Assembly: GCF_000275845.1 (NCBI RefSeq)
Contig: NW_006766886.1
Location: 295,573 to 359,572, forward strand
DNA from: Dichomitus squalens LYAD-421 SS1
Taxonomy: Eukaryota > Basidiomycota > Agaricomycetes > Polyporales > Polyporaceae
DNA length: 64,000 nucleotides
Direction of reading: 5' to 3'
The notes below the pieces were generated by a model that worked only from the letters and a program-made list of their open reading frames with translations, made no database searches and was not told the DNA's origin. This document shows, one piece after another, positions 9,686 to 21,262 of the stretch. Position 1 is the stretch's first letter; every line of letters starts with the position of its first letter. The translations under genes and the position numbers were made by a program.

Positions 9686-11388
9686 TCATCGCAGGCTCTG
9701 CAAGACTTGGTCGGTCCTCCGGATGACCTATGACAGCGACCGGTGAGCAACTCTATAGGACTATGACAACTGCTATGGATCACTCACCTCGTGGATATTC
9801 GGCCTCTCCTCCGGCTTGACCTTCAACATACTATCAATCAGATCTCTCAGCCCCTGCGAGTACGCCGAGGGCGGGTGCTTATACTGCGCGCCCATGACCG
9901 CCATCGCGATCGAACCGCCCTGCTCCGTCGTCTGTGTGTTCTCGAACGGCGAGTGCGAGTACGCGAGCGCGAAAAGCGTGCACCCAAGCGACCAGATGTC
10001 GACCTTCTCGTCGATCGTCACGCCCGTCTTGACGTCGAACAGCTCCGGCGCGCGGTACGCCATCGTGCTCTGCTCGGCGGCGATGTCCTGCTGGAGCAAC
10101 GCTTGGGAGCGGTTTTCGATCTTGACCCGGGCTTTCATCGTGCTGCCGAAGTCCATGAGAATGGGCTGGCCTTCGTCCGAGATCATGATGTTTCTGCAGC
10201 GCTATGAGTTCACCGGACGCTGCACGCGATTGAGAACGGTAAGCGTACCCCGGTTTTAAGTCACGGTGCGCATACGGCACGAGCTCCGTCTCCCCAGCAT
10301 GCCCATTCCCGCCCTGATGTTGTATCCTGTCCAACTCCTCGTCCCCATCGAATATCGGCTCATGTTCCTCCCCACTGCCCTGCGGCCGGTCCTTCGCCAT
10401 CAACGGGGCCCTCGAACTACTGCCTCCGGCTCCATGATACGAATACCCGCCCTCGGCATCCCCCTCCGGCTGGGGGAACATCCCGTTGTCGTCCTCGTCC
10501 CCCGACAGAGAGTTCCGTGGGGAGCTCGGCGCGGACGGCGCGTGCCGCGACTGGTTCGCGCGCGAGACGAACGCGTCGTTCTTGGAGCCCACTGGGGCGC
10601 GGTAGTCGTGCATGGCGCGGATGGCCTCGCAGGTGCCCTTGAAGTAGCGGAGCATCTCGGTCTCGGAGAAGTGCGTGTTGTTGATCGAGTTGGCGTTGAT
10701 CGCGTCTTGGAGGTTACCACGCTGCGGGCCACGGCACGCGCGGGGGATGAGGGCGAGGTTTCAGACTGGGGGTAGGAGTGGGGCGCACCTTGTAGAGGGG
10801 GAGGAAAAGATAGACAACTTGGCCATCGCCGTTGGGGTCTTGGACTACTGCTGAATCCTGCACACAGCGTAAGGTCGCGCAATGAGCGGGAGGAAGTAGT
10901 GGGACTTACGAGTATACGAATGATGTTGGGGTGCCTTCACAAATCAGTTGAGACCACCGCGGGCACCTCACACAAGACGGGAGCTCACTTGAAACGCCTG
11001 TACGCTTCGACTTCCCGCATCGCTTGCCTAACATCCTCTTGGCCGTTGGGACAACGGATCTTCTTGAGGGCGAATTGCCTCTGAGAAAGGTCTGAGCATG
11101 CATCTTGTGGCAATGGGAGACTTGGGGGCTGCGCACCCCACTGTGCTCGTCCTGAGCGAGATATACGAAGGAGAAACCTCCCTCTCCGAGGACGCGGATA
11201 ATTTTGACTGCAGAGCATGGCTTGAGTATTACCGCGCGCTAGCAGAGATAGCTGGACCTACATGTTCTCCCATTGATCTTCACCTTTGCTGACTGCTGGC
11301 ATATACATGACGAGAGAGCCCAGAAAGCGTCCTTGACTTGGTACTTGATACCCTCAAGGGTATGCATCAGTTGTGGGGGGATTGACAT
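9686..11388 (-). CDS. STK16/Env7-type serine/threonine kinase
   Basis: Membrane-associated kinase of the NAK/STK16 branch; yeast Env7 acts at the vacuole and human STK16 at the Golgi. Eight exons are predicted: 11388-11262, 11207-11137, 11080-10989, 10934-10910, 10857-10789, 10721-10249, 10193-9788, 9727-9686; about 434 residues. Visible motifs: glycine loop GEGGFSFVYLA (from Gly50), VAIK-type Lys72 (RQFALKKIRC), catalytic loop HRDLKPGNIM (Asp282), DFG as LMDFGS (300-302), APE as YRAPELF, and DIWSLGCTLFA. Cys28 and Cys30 near the N-terminus could be palmitoylated, as known for Env7. About 107 residues rich in Ser, Pro, Gly and acids (about 169-276) are inserted before the catalytic loop. All introns are GT-AG. 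Confidence 0.85.
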
Positions 11389-11786
11389 GCTGGCGGGTTA
11401 TGTGGGCAGGTATAGAGAGCGACGAAGAAGAAAACGGGTGATGCACGGGGGCAGGGCCCCTGTTCACGGTGGCCAGGAGGTGAGGCAGCGGCCGTAGACG
11501 GTGTGTTTCGGAAAGGACAGCGCGACGGTGCAGGATCACACAGCGTTCCCAGCGGCCCGTGCTGCGCGCCCCGTAAGCGCCGACGCTGGGACGGGCGTCT
11601 GTATACGCGTGGCTGAATATTGTCCGCCACACCCGCGTCGGTTCCTATCCTTGTTCTCAGCCACCACCACCATCACGGTGACCCCCCTCTGGCCACTGCC
11701 CAGCATCGCTCAGCATCGCATCTTGACTCGTTGATTTTGACCTGCTGTGTTCTCACTCCCTGTTTTCACTGTCTCACAAATTGAAC
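11389..11786. promoter_or_regulatory. bidirectional intergenic region
   Basis: About 400 bases between divergent starts of the kinase and the C3HC zinc-finger gene. It contains CT-rich pyrimidine stretches just upstream of the plus-strand start, common at fungal promoters, but no definite site. Confidence 0.4.
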
Positions 11787-13900
11787 ATGGCTGAGCAAAG
11801 TGTCTCCACGACCGCCATACCTACATCTGCCTCTGAAAAGTCTCTCAAAGTCTGTCACTCCGCTCTCGATTCTCCTGCTTCCGTGGACTGACAAGAGGGC
11901 TCAGCGTAAACTAGAAGATGCACTTCAGAGTCTCGACGAGGCCGTCGGCCCCTCCACCACCTCCATCGCCCCTAGCCGACCCCCGCTCAAGAAGCTCCGC
12001 ACTTCCCGCTCCATCTACGCTATGCTCGCAAAGTATGGCATCAGGAAGGATCCCAAACCGTATGTGACTTCTGTGGTTGAGGTCGCGCAAGCTCTCCGTT
12101 CTCAATCAAATGTGCCACTGTAGAGCAACACCTTCGGGCGACCTTGACACCCTATCCAAGACCGCTCCTCACCTGGCCGCCATCATTTCCCGCACGGCTT
12201 CCCGAACACGGAAGGCACTCCCCTTCCGAATAGGCCAGCCAGGAAAGCACGCCTCGCCCTCTGCGCCATCCACGAGTGACTATCGCCCGTCGTCCACGTC
12301 TTCGTTCCTTGCCCGTTTATCCACGTATAAGCTCACCACATACGGTAACAAGCCGCCTGCTATCGATGCCGTCGCTGCATCCAAGTGCGGATGGATAAAT
12401 GATGGCAAGGACCGCTTGGTTTGTGGGATCTGTGGCGTCTCGTGGGTCGTCGCCGGTAGGGACGGCATGACGCGCGACGCCGGTATGTTGGGACGCTTGC
12501 GATAGGTAGGTCAGGACTGACAATAGCTTGGCCACAGCAAATGCCTTGGTAGAGAAGCAGCGCGTTCAACTGGTAGAAGCGCACAAAGATGGTTGTCCTT
12601 GGAAGACTCGCCAGTGTGATGGTATGTTCATCACGAGGACTATCAACACGTTAGACTCATTTGGTACAGATTCCGTCTACCGCATCCCCTTACAAGCGCC
12701 GCTATCGACTATTCGCGAGATCAAGTCTCGTGCCGTACTACTCGACACAGTCATGAAGGGTGTTGGTATCAAGCATCCTCTCGTAAGTCCCTCCATACAA
12801 TGACCGCCCAACATAGGTTGAACATTCGCTCTAGACTGCTGCTCAGGTGCAGTCGTTGGTCTCAATCATCAACTCTGTATCCTTGCCGTCTTCTTCAGTC
12901 CTTGACGAAGAGCCAACAACACCCACCGGGCAGTCCGTGTCGAGCGCCATGCCTCTCCGGGTCGAGCCTTCGGAGACATCCATACTTACTGCCCTGTTTG
13001 GATGGTCGATCCTCCCGCCAGCAGCACCAGAGCCCATCAAGACCCCGTCATCAGTCTCGCGCGCTGGCTCCGTCGCGCCCACAACCCCGTCTCGCCATGT
13101 TGTACCTCGTACTCCCCCTCGTGCACCCTCGGTCGCGCCACGAGAAGGGACCGTGACCCCGAGCTCATCTCGCTCGTCAATGCGGATCTCGACAGCGAAC
13201 TCGCTGCTCTCTCAGCATTCAGTCGGAAGCGGCTTTGCACGCCCGGACGCCACACTCCTCCACTGTCCCTTGTGTCAGCGGCGCGTCGGGCTCTGGGCGT
13301 TCCTGCCCAAACCCCCAGCGGACGAGGACGACCCGATGACGGGCAGCTCCCCCACCAGCACCAACGACGATGCCAACGCCAGCTCCCCCGCTCAGACAAA
13401 GAAGACCCAGCCACAGCGGCAGCTCGACATTCTCCGCGAACACCGCCCCTACTGCCCTTACGTCGTGCGCTCGACCGTCCTGCCCTCGCTTCCCGCCCCG
13501 CCGGCGCAACAGAACGGCCTTCGGCGGTCGGAGTCGGTCTCTTCGCTCGCTGGCGTGAACGGGTGGGCAAACACGAACGCAAATGCAAACGCGAATGCGA
13601 TGGAGGGGTGGCGGGCCGTCATGGCGGTCGTGTCGCGGTACGGGACCGTGCAGAGGCAGCGGCTGGGGCTGAGCAGGGCGTCCACCGTTCGCGGGGATTC
13701 AAATGGCGATGGAAGTCCTGGTGGGAATGCGGGCGAGGGTGTTGGGGGAGTGGATGATGAGGAGAGCTCGATCGAGGCCATGGTTGCCGGGGTGAAGAGT
13801 CATGGGGTAAGTTGCTTGCCGTTTGGTGTATGAGAAGGGCTGACGAACTTTTTCGCAGGGAAAGGATCTCTTGAAATATGTGAAGGGTCTGTTGGGTTGA
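11787..13900 (+). CDS. C3HC zinc-finger protein (NIPA/Rsm1 family)
   Basis: Relatives include human NIPA (ZC3HC1) and S. pombe Rsm1, linked to nuclear-pore basket function and mRNA export. Seven exons: 11787-11849, 11896-12059, 12124-12482, 12538-12621, 12670-12782, 12835-13806, 13859-13900; about 598 residues. The zinc finger is split over exons 3 and 4: Cys164 (ASKCGW), Cys176 and Cys179 (LVCGICGVSW), then His211 and Cys215 (EAHKDGCPW). A second Rsm1-like module lies in exon 6 (LLHCPLCQRRVGLWAF and later REHRPYCPYVV). The middle is Ser/Thr/Pro-rich and there is an Asn-Ala repeat (NTNANANANA). Intron 1 uses a GTCTGT donor. The short last exon encodes GKDLLKYVKGLLG. Confidence 0.85.
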
Positions 13901-14301
13901 TGGATATTCACAATTGTACATTGGGACTCGATCGTGTTTCTTGTTTGTCCATTGCTTTGTGTATAGTCCCTGATGTGGGATTGTCACCTCTGCCTTATAT
14001 CATAGTGTATCTGTATCCATCATTGTACACATCTGCTTTGGCCTTGTCCTCATACATCCCCTTCTGGACAACATCCGGAAAGCCCCCTGGCGGTGGTCAA
14101 ATGTCGGAAAACCTTCGATTGCTCACAGATAACTCTCAAGTCACGATACAGCTCTCTGACCAAGTCAGCACAGAACATTCAGTAAAGTCCACCTGATCCC
14201 ATTGTTGCTCCTTGGGTGATATTCCAAGTCCACTCGTATATACTGCATGGTCACCTCGGGAGACGCGCCATCTAGCCTTGCCCTGTGTCACGACTGATCC
14301 G
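13901..14301. other. convergent 3' intergenic region
   Basis: Sits between two genes that point at each other (C3HC protein and dehydrogenase paralogue). AT-richer sequence fits 3' UTRs; no gene seen. Confidence 0.5.
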
Positions 14302-15940
14302 CTATTCCAGAGGATGCACTAGCCACTGGGGTTCTCCGGAAGGAGGGCCCGCCTCTGGAGCCTCGAAATTGGTCACAACTCGATGCCCGAGCAATGTACC
14401 TTCTTCAAGTTCGTCGAGAATACCACTAATATCCTCGAGTGCTACACGCTGCAGCGTAGGTTCGATCGCACCCTGTCGTCCACCGTCAGTATCTGGATAC
14501 CGGGCACCTGTGGTGTAAATGATGTTCGTGCTCACTTCCGCGAGAAGTCTAAATGCGTGCGTTAAGCCGTCCACCGCCAGACATTCAAGCACAGTGTGAG
14601 CTATGAAATCGAGCACATGAGCTATGCACCGCCCCTCGGTTACACTGAAAGTTTCCCCGACTCACTTGCGTACTTCCGATTCAGATCATCATAAACGGAT
14701 CCGCTAAGCGCCGCTCGAGGTCGGACCTATAGGCAAGTCAGCTAGGGTGAGTCTTCGCAGCGAGTAGTCGGGAGATCAAGTCGTACTATAACGAGAGTCC
14801 CTCTGTATATGGCCGACCGTTATCAGCGTCGTCCTTGTTGTGCCTTCTTCCGTGTGCTCACCTGTTATTGTCCGCGGTTGCCGGCTGCAAGGCAAGTTTC
14901 GTGGCTTTGACAGCTACGGATACCATACAGCGTTCAGAGCGAGCGAGGCTATCACGATCTCTTGTCTCACTTACAGGCCTCGCTGCCTACAAAGTCAACG
15001 ACGAGGTCCACGGTGAATTTCTCTTTCTCGTTTTGAGCCGCGTGTTTGAGCTCTTCGAAAGTGAAGACACGCTCCGCGCCGATGTTCTTCGCCAACTGTC
15101 GCGCCGGGGGATATTGGTCGCACGCGAAAATCGTGGCCCCATACGCCTTGGCGAGCCACAGCGCCTGGTGACCGAGGCCCCCAACGCCACATACTAGCAC
15201 ACGCGGGGCTTCTCCCTCGGAGCTGTTTGACTTACCCTTGCCCTTGAATGGCTGTAGCTGATGTCCGCATGAATATTCTAACTCTCCCTGCAGCTTGGAC
15301 CTATGATAGGGACGAATGCCACTCACTTTAGCGACATTAATGACCGCATGGTACACGAGGGCTGTCGAGTCCACTGCCAAGGCCGCCAGCTCGGGCTTGT
15401 TGACCAGGGAGTCAGGCTGCCGACAGAGTCGGATAGGTATGAGCGATGCACGATGTGTATGATATGCGCAATTCCTCACCACACGCACGAGAGTGGCGCG
15501 CTTCGTATCGACGAGCACGAACGGCGCAAAGCCGCCGTCCACGCCGAGGCCGTGCCTGAGAAACAAGGGGCTTGCGCCGACGGCCTTCGAGCAGGGTACC
15601 ATCTCCCATACAGCGTAGAGTGCGCCCAACTCGATGCCCGTAACGCTCTCTCCGATTCTAGGGGACCACTTAGTCAGTGTAGACGGGATACTCGAAACAG
15701 GACTCACTCCCTGGCATAGCCAACGATCTCGTGTCCCATCACGAATGAGTCCCGGCCGTCCTTGATTGAGAGGCGACTGTCGCTCTCGCATACCCCAGCC
15801 GCTGCCACTTCGAGCAAAACGGTCTTTGGGAGTACTGCTGGTTTCTCGACCATCTGTACGAGAGGTCGCTTCGCCCTCGGTAGTCGGACGGCGGCGCGCA
15901 TATAGCCCCCGGAGCCGTTGGGAGAGTCGGTAGTGGCCAT
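14302..15940 (-). CDS. diverged zinc-type alcohol dehydrogenase paralogue (9 exons)
   Basis: Same family as 1531-2987. Predicted exons (minus): 15940-15708, 15657-15480, 15416-15327, 15251-14975, 14913-14862, 14802-14787, 14726-14666, 14621-14536, 14472-14302; about 387 residues. The catalytic-zinc site is kept (Cys51 in AAAGVCESD, His70-Glu71 in MGHEIVG), as is the Rossmann motif CGVGGLGHQALWLAK and VDLVVDFVGSEA. The second half is much less conserved: it was recovered by matching splice sites and phases to the intact paralogue, ending in LEDISGILDELEEG. Exon 6 would be only 16 bases. The C-terminus has about 20 extra residues (EAPEAGPPSGEPQWL). The protein may be functional but fast-evolving, or decaying. 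The conserved exon phases argue for common descent by duplication. Confidence 0.7.
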
Positions 15941-16993
15941 CGTTCCGCTAGTAGACTGCGCGATAGGAGGATCAGGAGAAGTGGTTGCCGTAGTTTGAGT
16001 GGCAACCTTCTCGTCGCTTCGAATATATACGTGTATGTTCCGCCACGCAGCTTACAGGCGTTGTTGTCTCTAGGCTGTGCTTTGAGGCCTTCTATAGTTT
16101 AACGTTTCCACGCCGCCCATTGTGGGTGCAAAGCCTGAGTCGAGGATTCAGCTCGAAGCGACTGTTCATTGCGTGCCCGTCGTCACTCACATGGGTCTGC
16201 TCTGTTCACAGAGTCTGCAGCGGGGCGTGAGGCCCAATCTTGAGCTACGAGTAGGGGTGCTGATTCGCAGAACGCCGCTTTATCACAACATCTGGACACG
16301 TTCCTATTACACACGAGGCTTGGTGGTACACCACGGGAAACGGGTCGCCTGTAAAGAGAAGTGTCACAGGAGAACTTCCGATGTTCTATACTCTTGATCG
16401 ATGTCTGGTGATTCCATCGCATGAAGCTGGCCAAAGCAACAGATAGGTTCAGAGCGGTCGCAGGCGGCCCGAGTGTTTGAGCGGTGAGCACTCTGTACCG
16501 GACGATGCAGTGTCGACCAGACCGAGTTCGGTGTCATACCGATCTGCGAGCAACGATGATTAGCCTCGGGGAATGGCATTGAATGGAAACCAATTATGTC
16601 GCAGAACACGTACGTTAGGCGGCTTGTGCTGAGGCATACACTGCCAACTAGCGCTGAATCACGTCTATCGGGACTTTATCATCCAGCACGTACACGGAGT
16701 AGACAATATTGTGATATGTGCTGAATGATACGCCTCCAGCGAAGACATGCCGACTCCCGAGGTAGGTAGTGAGTGCGTTGTACTAGCGATATGAAGAGCA
16801 CAGCATATGGGCGCTCGTCTGGATCGCCCCTGGCAGCCGCTGGGCAGTGGACGGTGTAAAGCCTATGTACTTACGGTAATATGACCGCCGTCTGATAGCA
16901 CCCGTCAGCGTCGCTTTCTCGCTGTTCCAGAGTCTGCGCCCGCGGCTCGCCATCTTTCTCTCATTCTTCTCTACCACCACCACATTTAATTCC
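15941..16993. other. no supported gene
   Basis: About 1 kb between divergent genes (dehydrogenase paralogue and Bsd2-like gene). It presumably holds both promoters. Open frames are short and unlike any family I know. Confidence 0.45.
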
Positions 16994-18618
16994 ATGCCCA
17001 CGTCGTACGCACCGCTCCCAAATCCCCGCTACGCTCCAGAGGATGCGCAGCGCGAGCTTGAGGATGCATTCGATTCCGACGACGAGGGTCAGGACACTTT
17101 CGAGCACACGCCCCTGACAAGCAGGTCCACGACTGCACAGACAGCGAGAGCCCTCCCTCCACGTTCAGATTCTCATTACGCCCCGCTCGACGCCGACTTC
17201 CCTTCCCCGATCCCGACTCCGCAGACCGTACCACCCGGTGCATACGACTTTGAACGAGACCGCGATTACGACCATCCCCCACCCGGCTCTCCCCCTAGCC
17301 CGTCTGCGAATGTGCTTCCTGCCGACATCGGTAATTCAAATGGCTTTGTCCCCACCTCCCCTGTATGGCGGCCATCACATCCACCGGCCTCGAGAGTATC
17401 GTTCTGGAGGCGGGCAGCGGGCGCACTGCTGCCACAACATTACGTGCGTGTGCCCACTGAGGACGCACAGGTGTCCGCACCGAGGGTCATAGGTGGTGGG
17501 ACGGAAAACGATGGAGTGTTCGCTAACGTCAGCGCGAAGCCGTCGCGGGGCGTCGAGGTCGTTGATGCCAATGGGGAAGTCCATATTGTCCCTGAAGAGG
17601 TCCAGAAGGAGACGCCTCCTGTACGTGCCTCCACTTCCCCTTCTTTCTACCTCATGCGTAGTCACTGCGCTACTATCGTTGCAATGCAGCGAATGAAGAC
17701 TCGGTAATGCTTACTGACGACATGCCCCTTACAGTCGTACGCAGAGGCCCAAGCCGATGCTGTCCCAGCATACTGGGAGACGACCATCCACGCCCCCGCG
17801 GCCGCAATGGACCCTGGCGCCTACATGATCGTCGACGACCTCCCCTCCGGCCCTGTCTTCACCTTTATCATGACCGCCTTCGTGTCCTACTTCTTCCAAT
17901 TCGCTGGCTTCGTGCTCACATACCTCCTGCACACCACCCACGCCGGCAAGTTTGGCTCCCGCGCCGGCCTCGGCATCACCCTCATCCAGTACGGGCTCAT
18001 CCAGTATGGCGCCGGCCTTCGTGGGCACAGCGACAGCAGCGCCGGCGCCGCAGACGATCCGCAGCCGTCGACGCTCGCGGACGAGATCGCGAAGTGGAAT
18101 GAGACGCGGCACCACCTGCACGCCGTGCCGACCGGCACCCCGCTGAATGCGTCCATGCTCTCGTCGTACAACGCTACGGACCCGAGTAATCCCATGCTCG
18201 ACCTCGACATGCAGTTCGCGGTGAACTCGCGCGACTGGATCGCGCTCATTCTGATGACGCTTGGTACGCATCGCGTTCCACGCACGTTCCTCGACTTCGT
18301 TCCTCACGCTGATGACATTGATCTCTAGGCTGGTTCCTCCTCCTCTCGTCCTGCGTGGGCTTCTACCGCGTGAAGCGCTGGGAGGCGTCCATCCGCGCGG
18401 CGTCGATGCCGCAGGAGCCGATCACGGAGGAGCAACGCGCGCGCGACGAGCAGGTCCGGCGCAACATCGAGATCGCGTTCGGTTTCGCGCACCTCGGCGA
18501 CGAGGATGAAGAAGAGGACGACGCGCGCGCGCCGCCCCAGCCCCCGCCCGAAGAGCAGCAGATGTCCGAGGCCGAGCTTAGGCTCACGCGCACGCTCGAG
18601 GCTGCCGGGCTCTTATAG
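16994..18618 (+). CDS. Bsd2/Ndfip-type membrane adaptor of NEDD4-family ubiquitin ligase
   Basis: Yeast Bsd2 and Tre1/Tre2 recruit Rsp5 to sort metal transporters to the vacuole. Three exons: 16994-17620, 17735-18263, 18329-18618; about 481 residues. The N-terminal ~200 residues are disordered and rich in Pro, Ser, Asp. A PY motif, PPSY (about 208-211), is formed exactly across the first splice junction and is followed by YAEAQADAVPAYWETT, the standard start of the family domain. Membrane segments: FTFIMTAFVSYFFQFAGFVL with the signature LLHTTHAGKFGSRAGLG, an amphipathic stretch around LIQYGLIQYG, and WIALILMTLGWFLLLSSCV joined by intron 2. A loop with N-glycosylation sequons (NAS, NAT) separates the last two. 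The C-terminus is acidic. Family call is firm; the transporter clients are unknown. Confidence 0.88.
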
Positions 18619-19327
18619 CGCCAGTGGCGTTGATCGTTTATTTTATGCCTAACTCTTGCTGTTGTATTGTATCGTCGTCTGGAGCCTTTGGTGGACGAGC
18701 AGGCGTGCTCTCAGGGCTGGTTGTGTTGGCTGGTATGAAAACTTTGACAAATTATTTGTAAGGATTCAGTTCGTTGGTTGGGATGTTGCACAGGCTGCCG
18801 CTGCCGTTTTCTTGGGACGTCCCGCGTTATAGCGCGCGCACGGTCTTTACCTTGTTCTAGATCTCTGGGTCGCTTGCTCGATTATGGGACGGCCATTCGC
18901 TTCTTTCGTGTCTCTCGACGCTATACGTGTATGCGTACTTTCGTCGCTGTAATTTATAGGTACTTCAAACTACTGATGTCCAGACGTCTCTGAAGTAGCG
19001 AATCGCGCAGGAATACAGCCTCCAGGATCTACAGCAAGGTTTGATTAGCCGCAGGTGATACACGCCTAATGCCGGCATCCCGAGTCAGTATATACATAAG
19101 TACCAGATCCTATGCACGGTTCCACAGGGCCCGTTTTCGCTCCTTCCTTGAGACAGCTGGAAAATTGACACGCATTTTACCCCGTCTCCTCATCATATTG
19201 CTCACGAAACGCAGCATATCAACTGCTCTTTTCGTGTGTATAGAATTCATGGTCTCTTTGGGATGCCATACTCACAGAATGTCACAGATGAAACCCTCGG
19301 TGCCTTCAAGGCCACGACGACACAACC
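18619..19327. other. no supported gene
   Basis: About 700 bases between two genes in the same direction. It contains the 3' end of the Bsd2-like gene and the promoter of the HET gene. No clear element found. Confidence 0.45.
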
Positions 19328-21262
19328 ATGCGTCTTCTCAATACCGAGACTGGGCAGTTTGAGGAACGCGATCCTGAGAGCACCAAATACGCCATCCTGT
19401 CGCACACATGGGATGCGGTCGAGCAGACGTACGAAGAAGTCCGAGAACTCCAGCGACCGTACGCCAGCAACGGTGTGCTGCGCTCGTCCCTAGCTCCCGT
19501 GAGGTCTCCCTCGAACCGGTGGTCGCCCCGATCTCTTATGCCGAGCCGCGCGTAGCACAATCGCTCCCTGTCGAACCCCGAACGTGAACTCCGCCCATTA
19601 TGGGACAACCCCGAGCTCTCGGCGAAGGTCCGGGACGCGTGCACCGCCGCGCGCGAGGCGGGCTACCGGTACATCTGGATCGACTCATGCTGCATCGACA
19701 AGACGAGCAGCTCGGAGCTCTCTGAAGCCATCAACTCGATGTACAAGTGGTACGCCCTCTCAGCGGCGTGCTACGCCTACCTCGCCGACGTACCCTTCGA
19801 CGAGGACCATCGCGCGAGCAGGTCCTCCTTCCGCAGGAGCCGGTGGTTTGAGCGCGGCTGGACGCTCCAAGAGCTAATCGCGCCCCTCGAGGTCATCTTC
19901 CTCTCCCAGGACTGGAAGGTCATTGGGTCGAAGCACACGCTCGTCGACCTCGTCTGGGACGTCACGGGCATCCCCGAGGAGGCTCTGCTACACATGGAAT
20001 CGCTCGACGCGTTCAGCGTAGCGCAGCGGCTTTCGTGGGCCGCCTCGCGCCAGACGACGAGGGAGGAGGACCACGCGTACTCGCTGCTCGGGATCTTCGA
20101 CATTAACATGCCGACCCTCTACGGCGAGGGCAAACGCGCTTTCCGGCGGCTGCAGGAGGAGATCGTGCGTCGGGTGCCGGACCAGAGCCTCTTCGCGTGG
20201 TGGGCCATATTCACGGGTATCGAAGCGCGGCAGGATCTCGTTATGACCGCGACGCTGCAGAATGCTGCCCGGATCGCCTTCAACGTATGGGATGGCGCTT
20301 CCACCTCCTTTCTTGCTACCGACGTCACCCTGTTCGCAGCGGGAGGGAGCATCAGAGCCGTATCTCACGATGACGTCTTCCACCGCCTCCAGCTCTCCCA
20401 TCTCCCCGCCACGGAGTACACCTCCACCCCACACGGCATCCGCACCCAAATACCAGTCATACCGCTGTCCTTCTGTGTCCCTCAGCACGCGGCACACTAC
20501 CCCGAGAAGTACGCATCATCTCAGTGGTATCTGGCGATCCTCGGGTGCGAACACGAGGACTATCCGGGACATCTTCTCGGACGCGTCTGCTACATCCCTC
20601 CTTCCGAGTCTGGCGTCGAGCATCTGTATTGCGGATATGCCGCCATTGACCCCACACCAGAACGTGGTACAGACGTGCCCGAGCTCTTCCCCTTGTCCCC
20701 GGACACCTTCAGCCGCTGCCGTCCCGAGATACAGCTCAAGACAATATACATATCCCACCCCGAACGCGCTATCGCCGGTTCTCTCGGCGCCACCACCGAA
20801 CCGCACCGACAAATCGAGCTGACGGTGAGCAGCAGGGCTCGACACACTCTACTGGCCCAAGGGTACTCCGTCGAACTCAGCGGTCCGGCCCTGGACAGCC
20901 CTGCCGCCCGCTGGCTCACGCTCTCCAAAGACAACGACAGGGTCATGATCGCGTTCTCGCATGCCCTAGACAACGTCGGTCGCAAGCTAACAATCACCGC
21001 TCGCGTGACGATGTCGCAGGAGCCCTCTAGCTCCAGTACGAGGGAGATCCACGGTACCCCCATCTCTGTGTCCTGGTCGGACTATGCACCGTGGAGCCGG
21101 TCGCTCGGATCCAGAAAAGTCACCATATCGGACCCCTCGACGTCGCAACAGTTCACCGTGACGCTCACCGTGAGCTTCGCAGGGCTCTCGTATTACCTAT
21201 TGCACGTCGTAGTCGCTGCGGAGACACCCGTTGCAGTCCCTGCTCTGATCGCACCACCATAG
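19328..21262 (+). CDS. HET-domain (heterokaryon incompatibility) protein
   Basis: HET domains occur in fungal allorecognition and cell-death proteins. Two exons: 19328-19498 and 19556-21262; about 625 residues. The start MRLLNTETGQFEE is the usual opening of basidiomycete HET proteins. Conserved blocks follow in order: YAILSHTWD, then across the intron REAGYRYIWIDSCCID, AINSMYKWYALSAACYAYL, SRWFERGWTLQELIAP and SLLGIFDINMPTLYGEGK. The region after about residue 330 is a beta-rich C-terminal half with no known NACHT, ankyrin or WD40 repeats, so this is a stand-alone HET protein. The intron uses a GTGAGG donor and GCGTAG acceptor. No partner NLR or TIR gene is adjacent. Confidence 0.85.

Noticed and set aside
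9012..9689. 225-codon minus-strand frame opposite the nucleolar-like gene
   Set aside because: Mirror of the Lys/Ala-rich exon 3; the Ser/Phe-rich product is a composition artefact.
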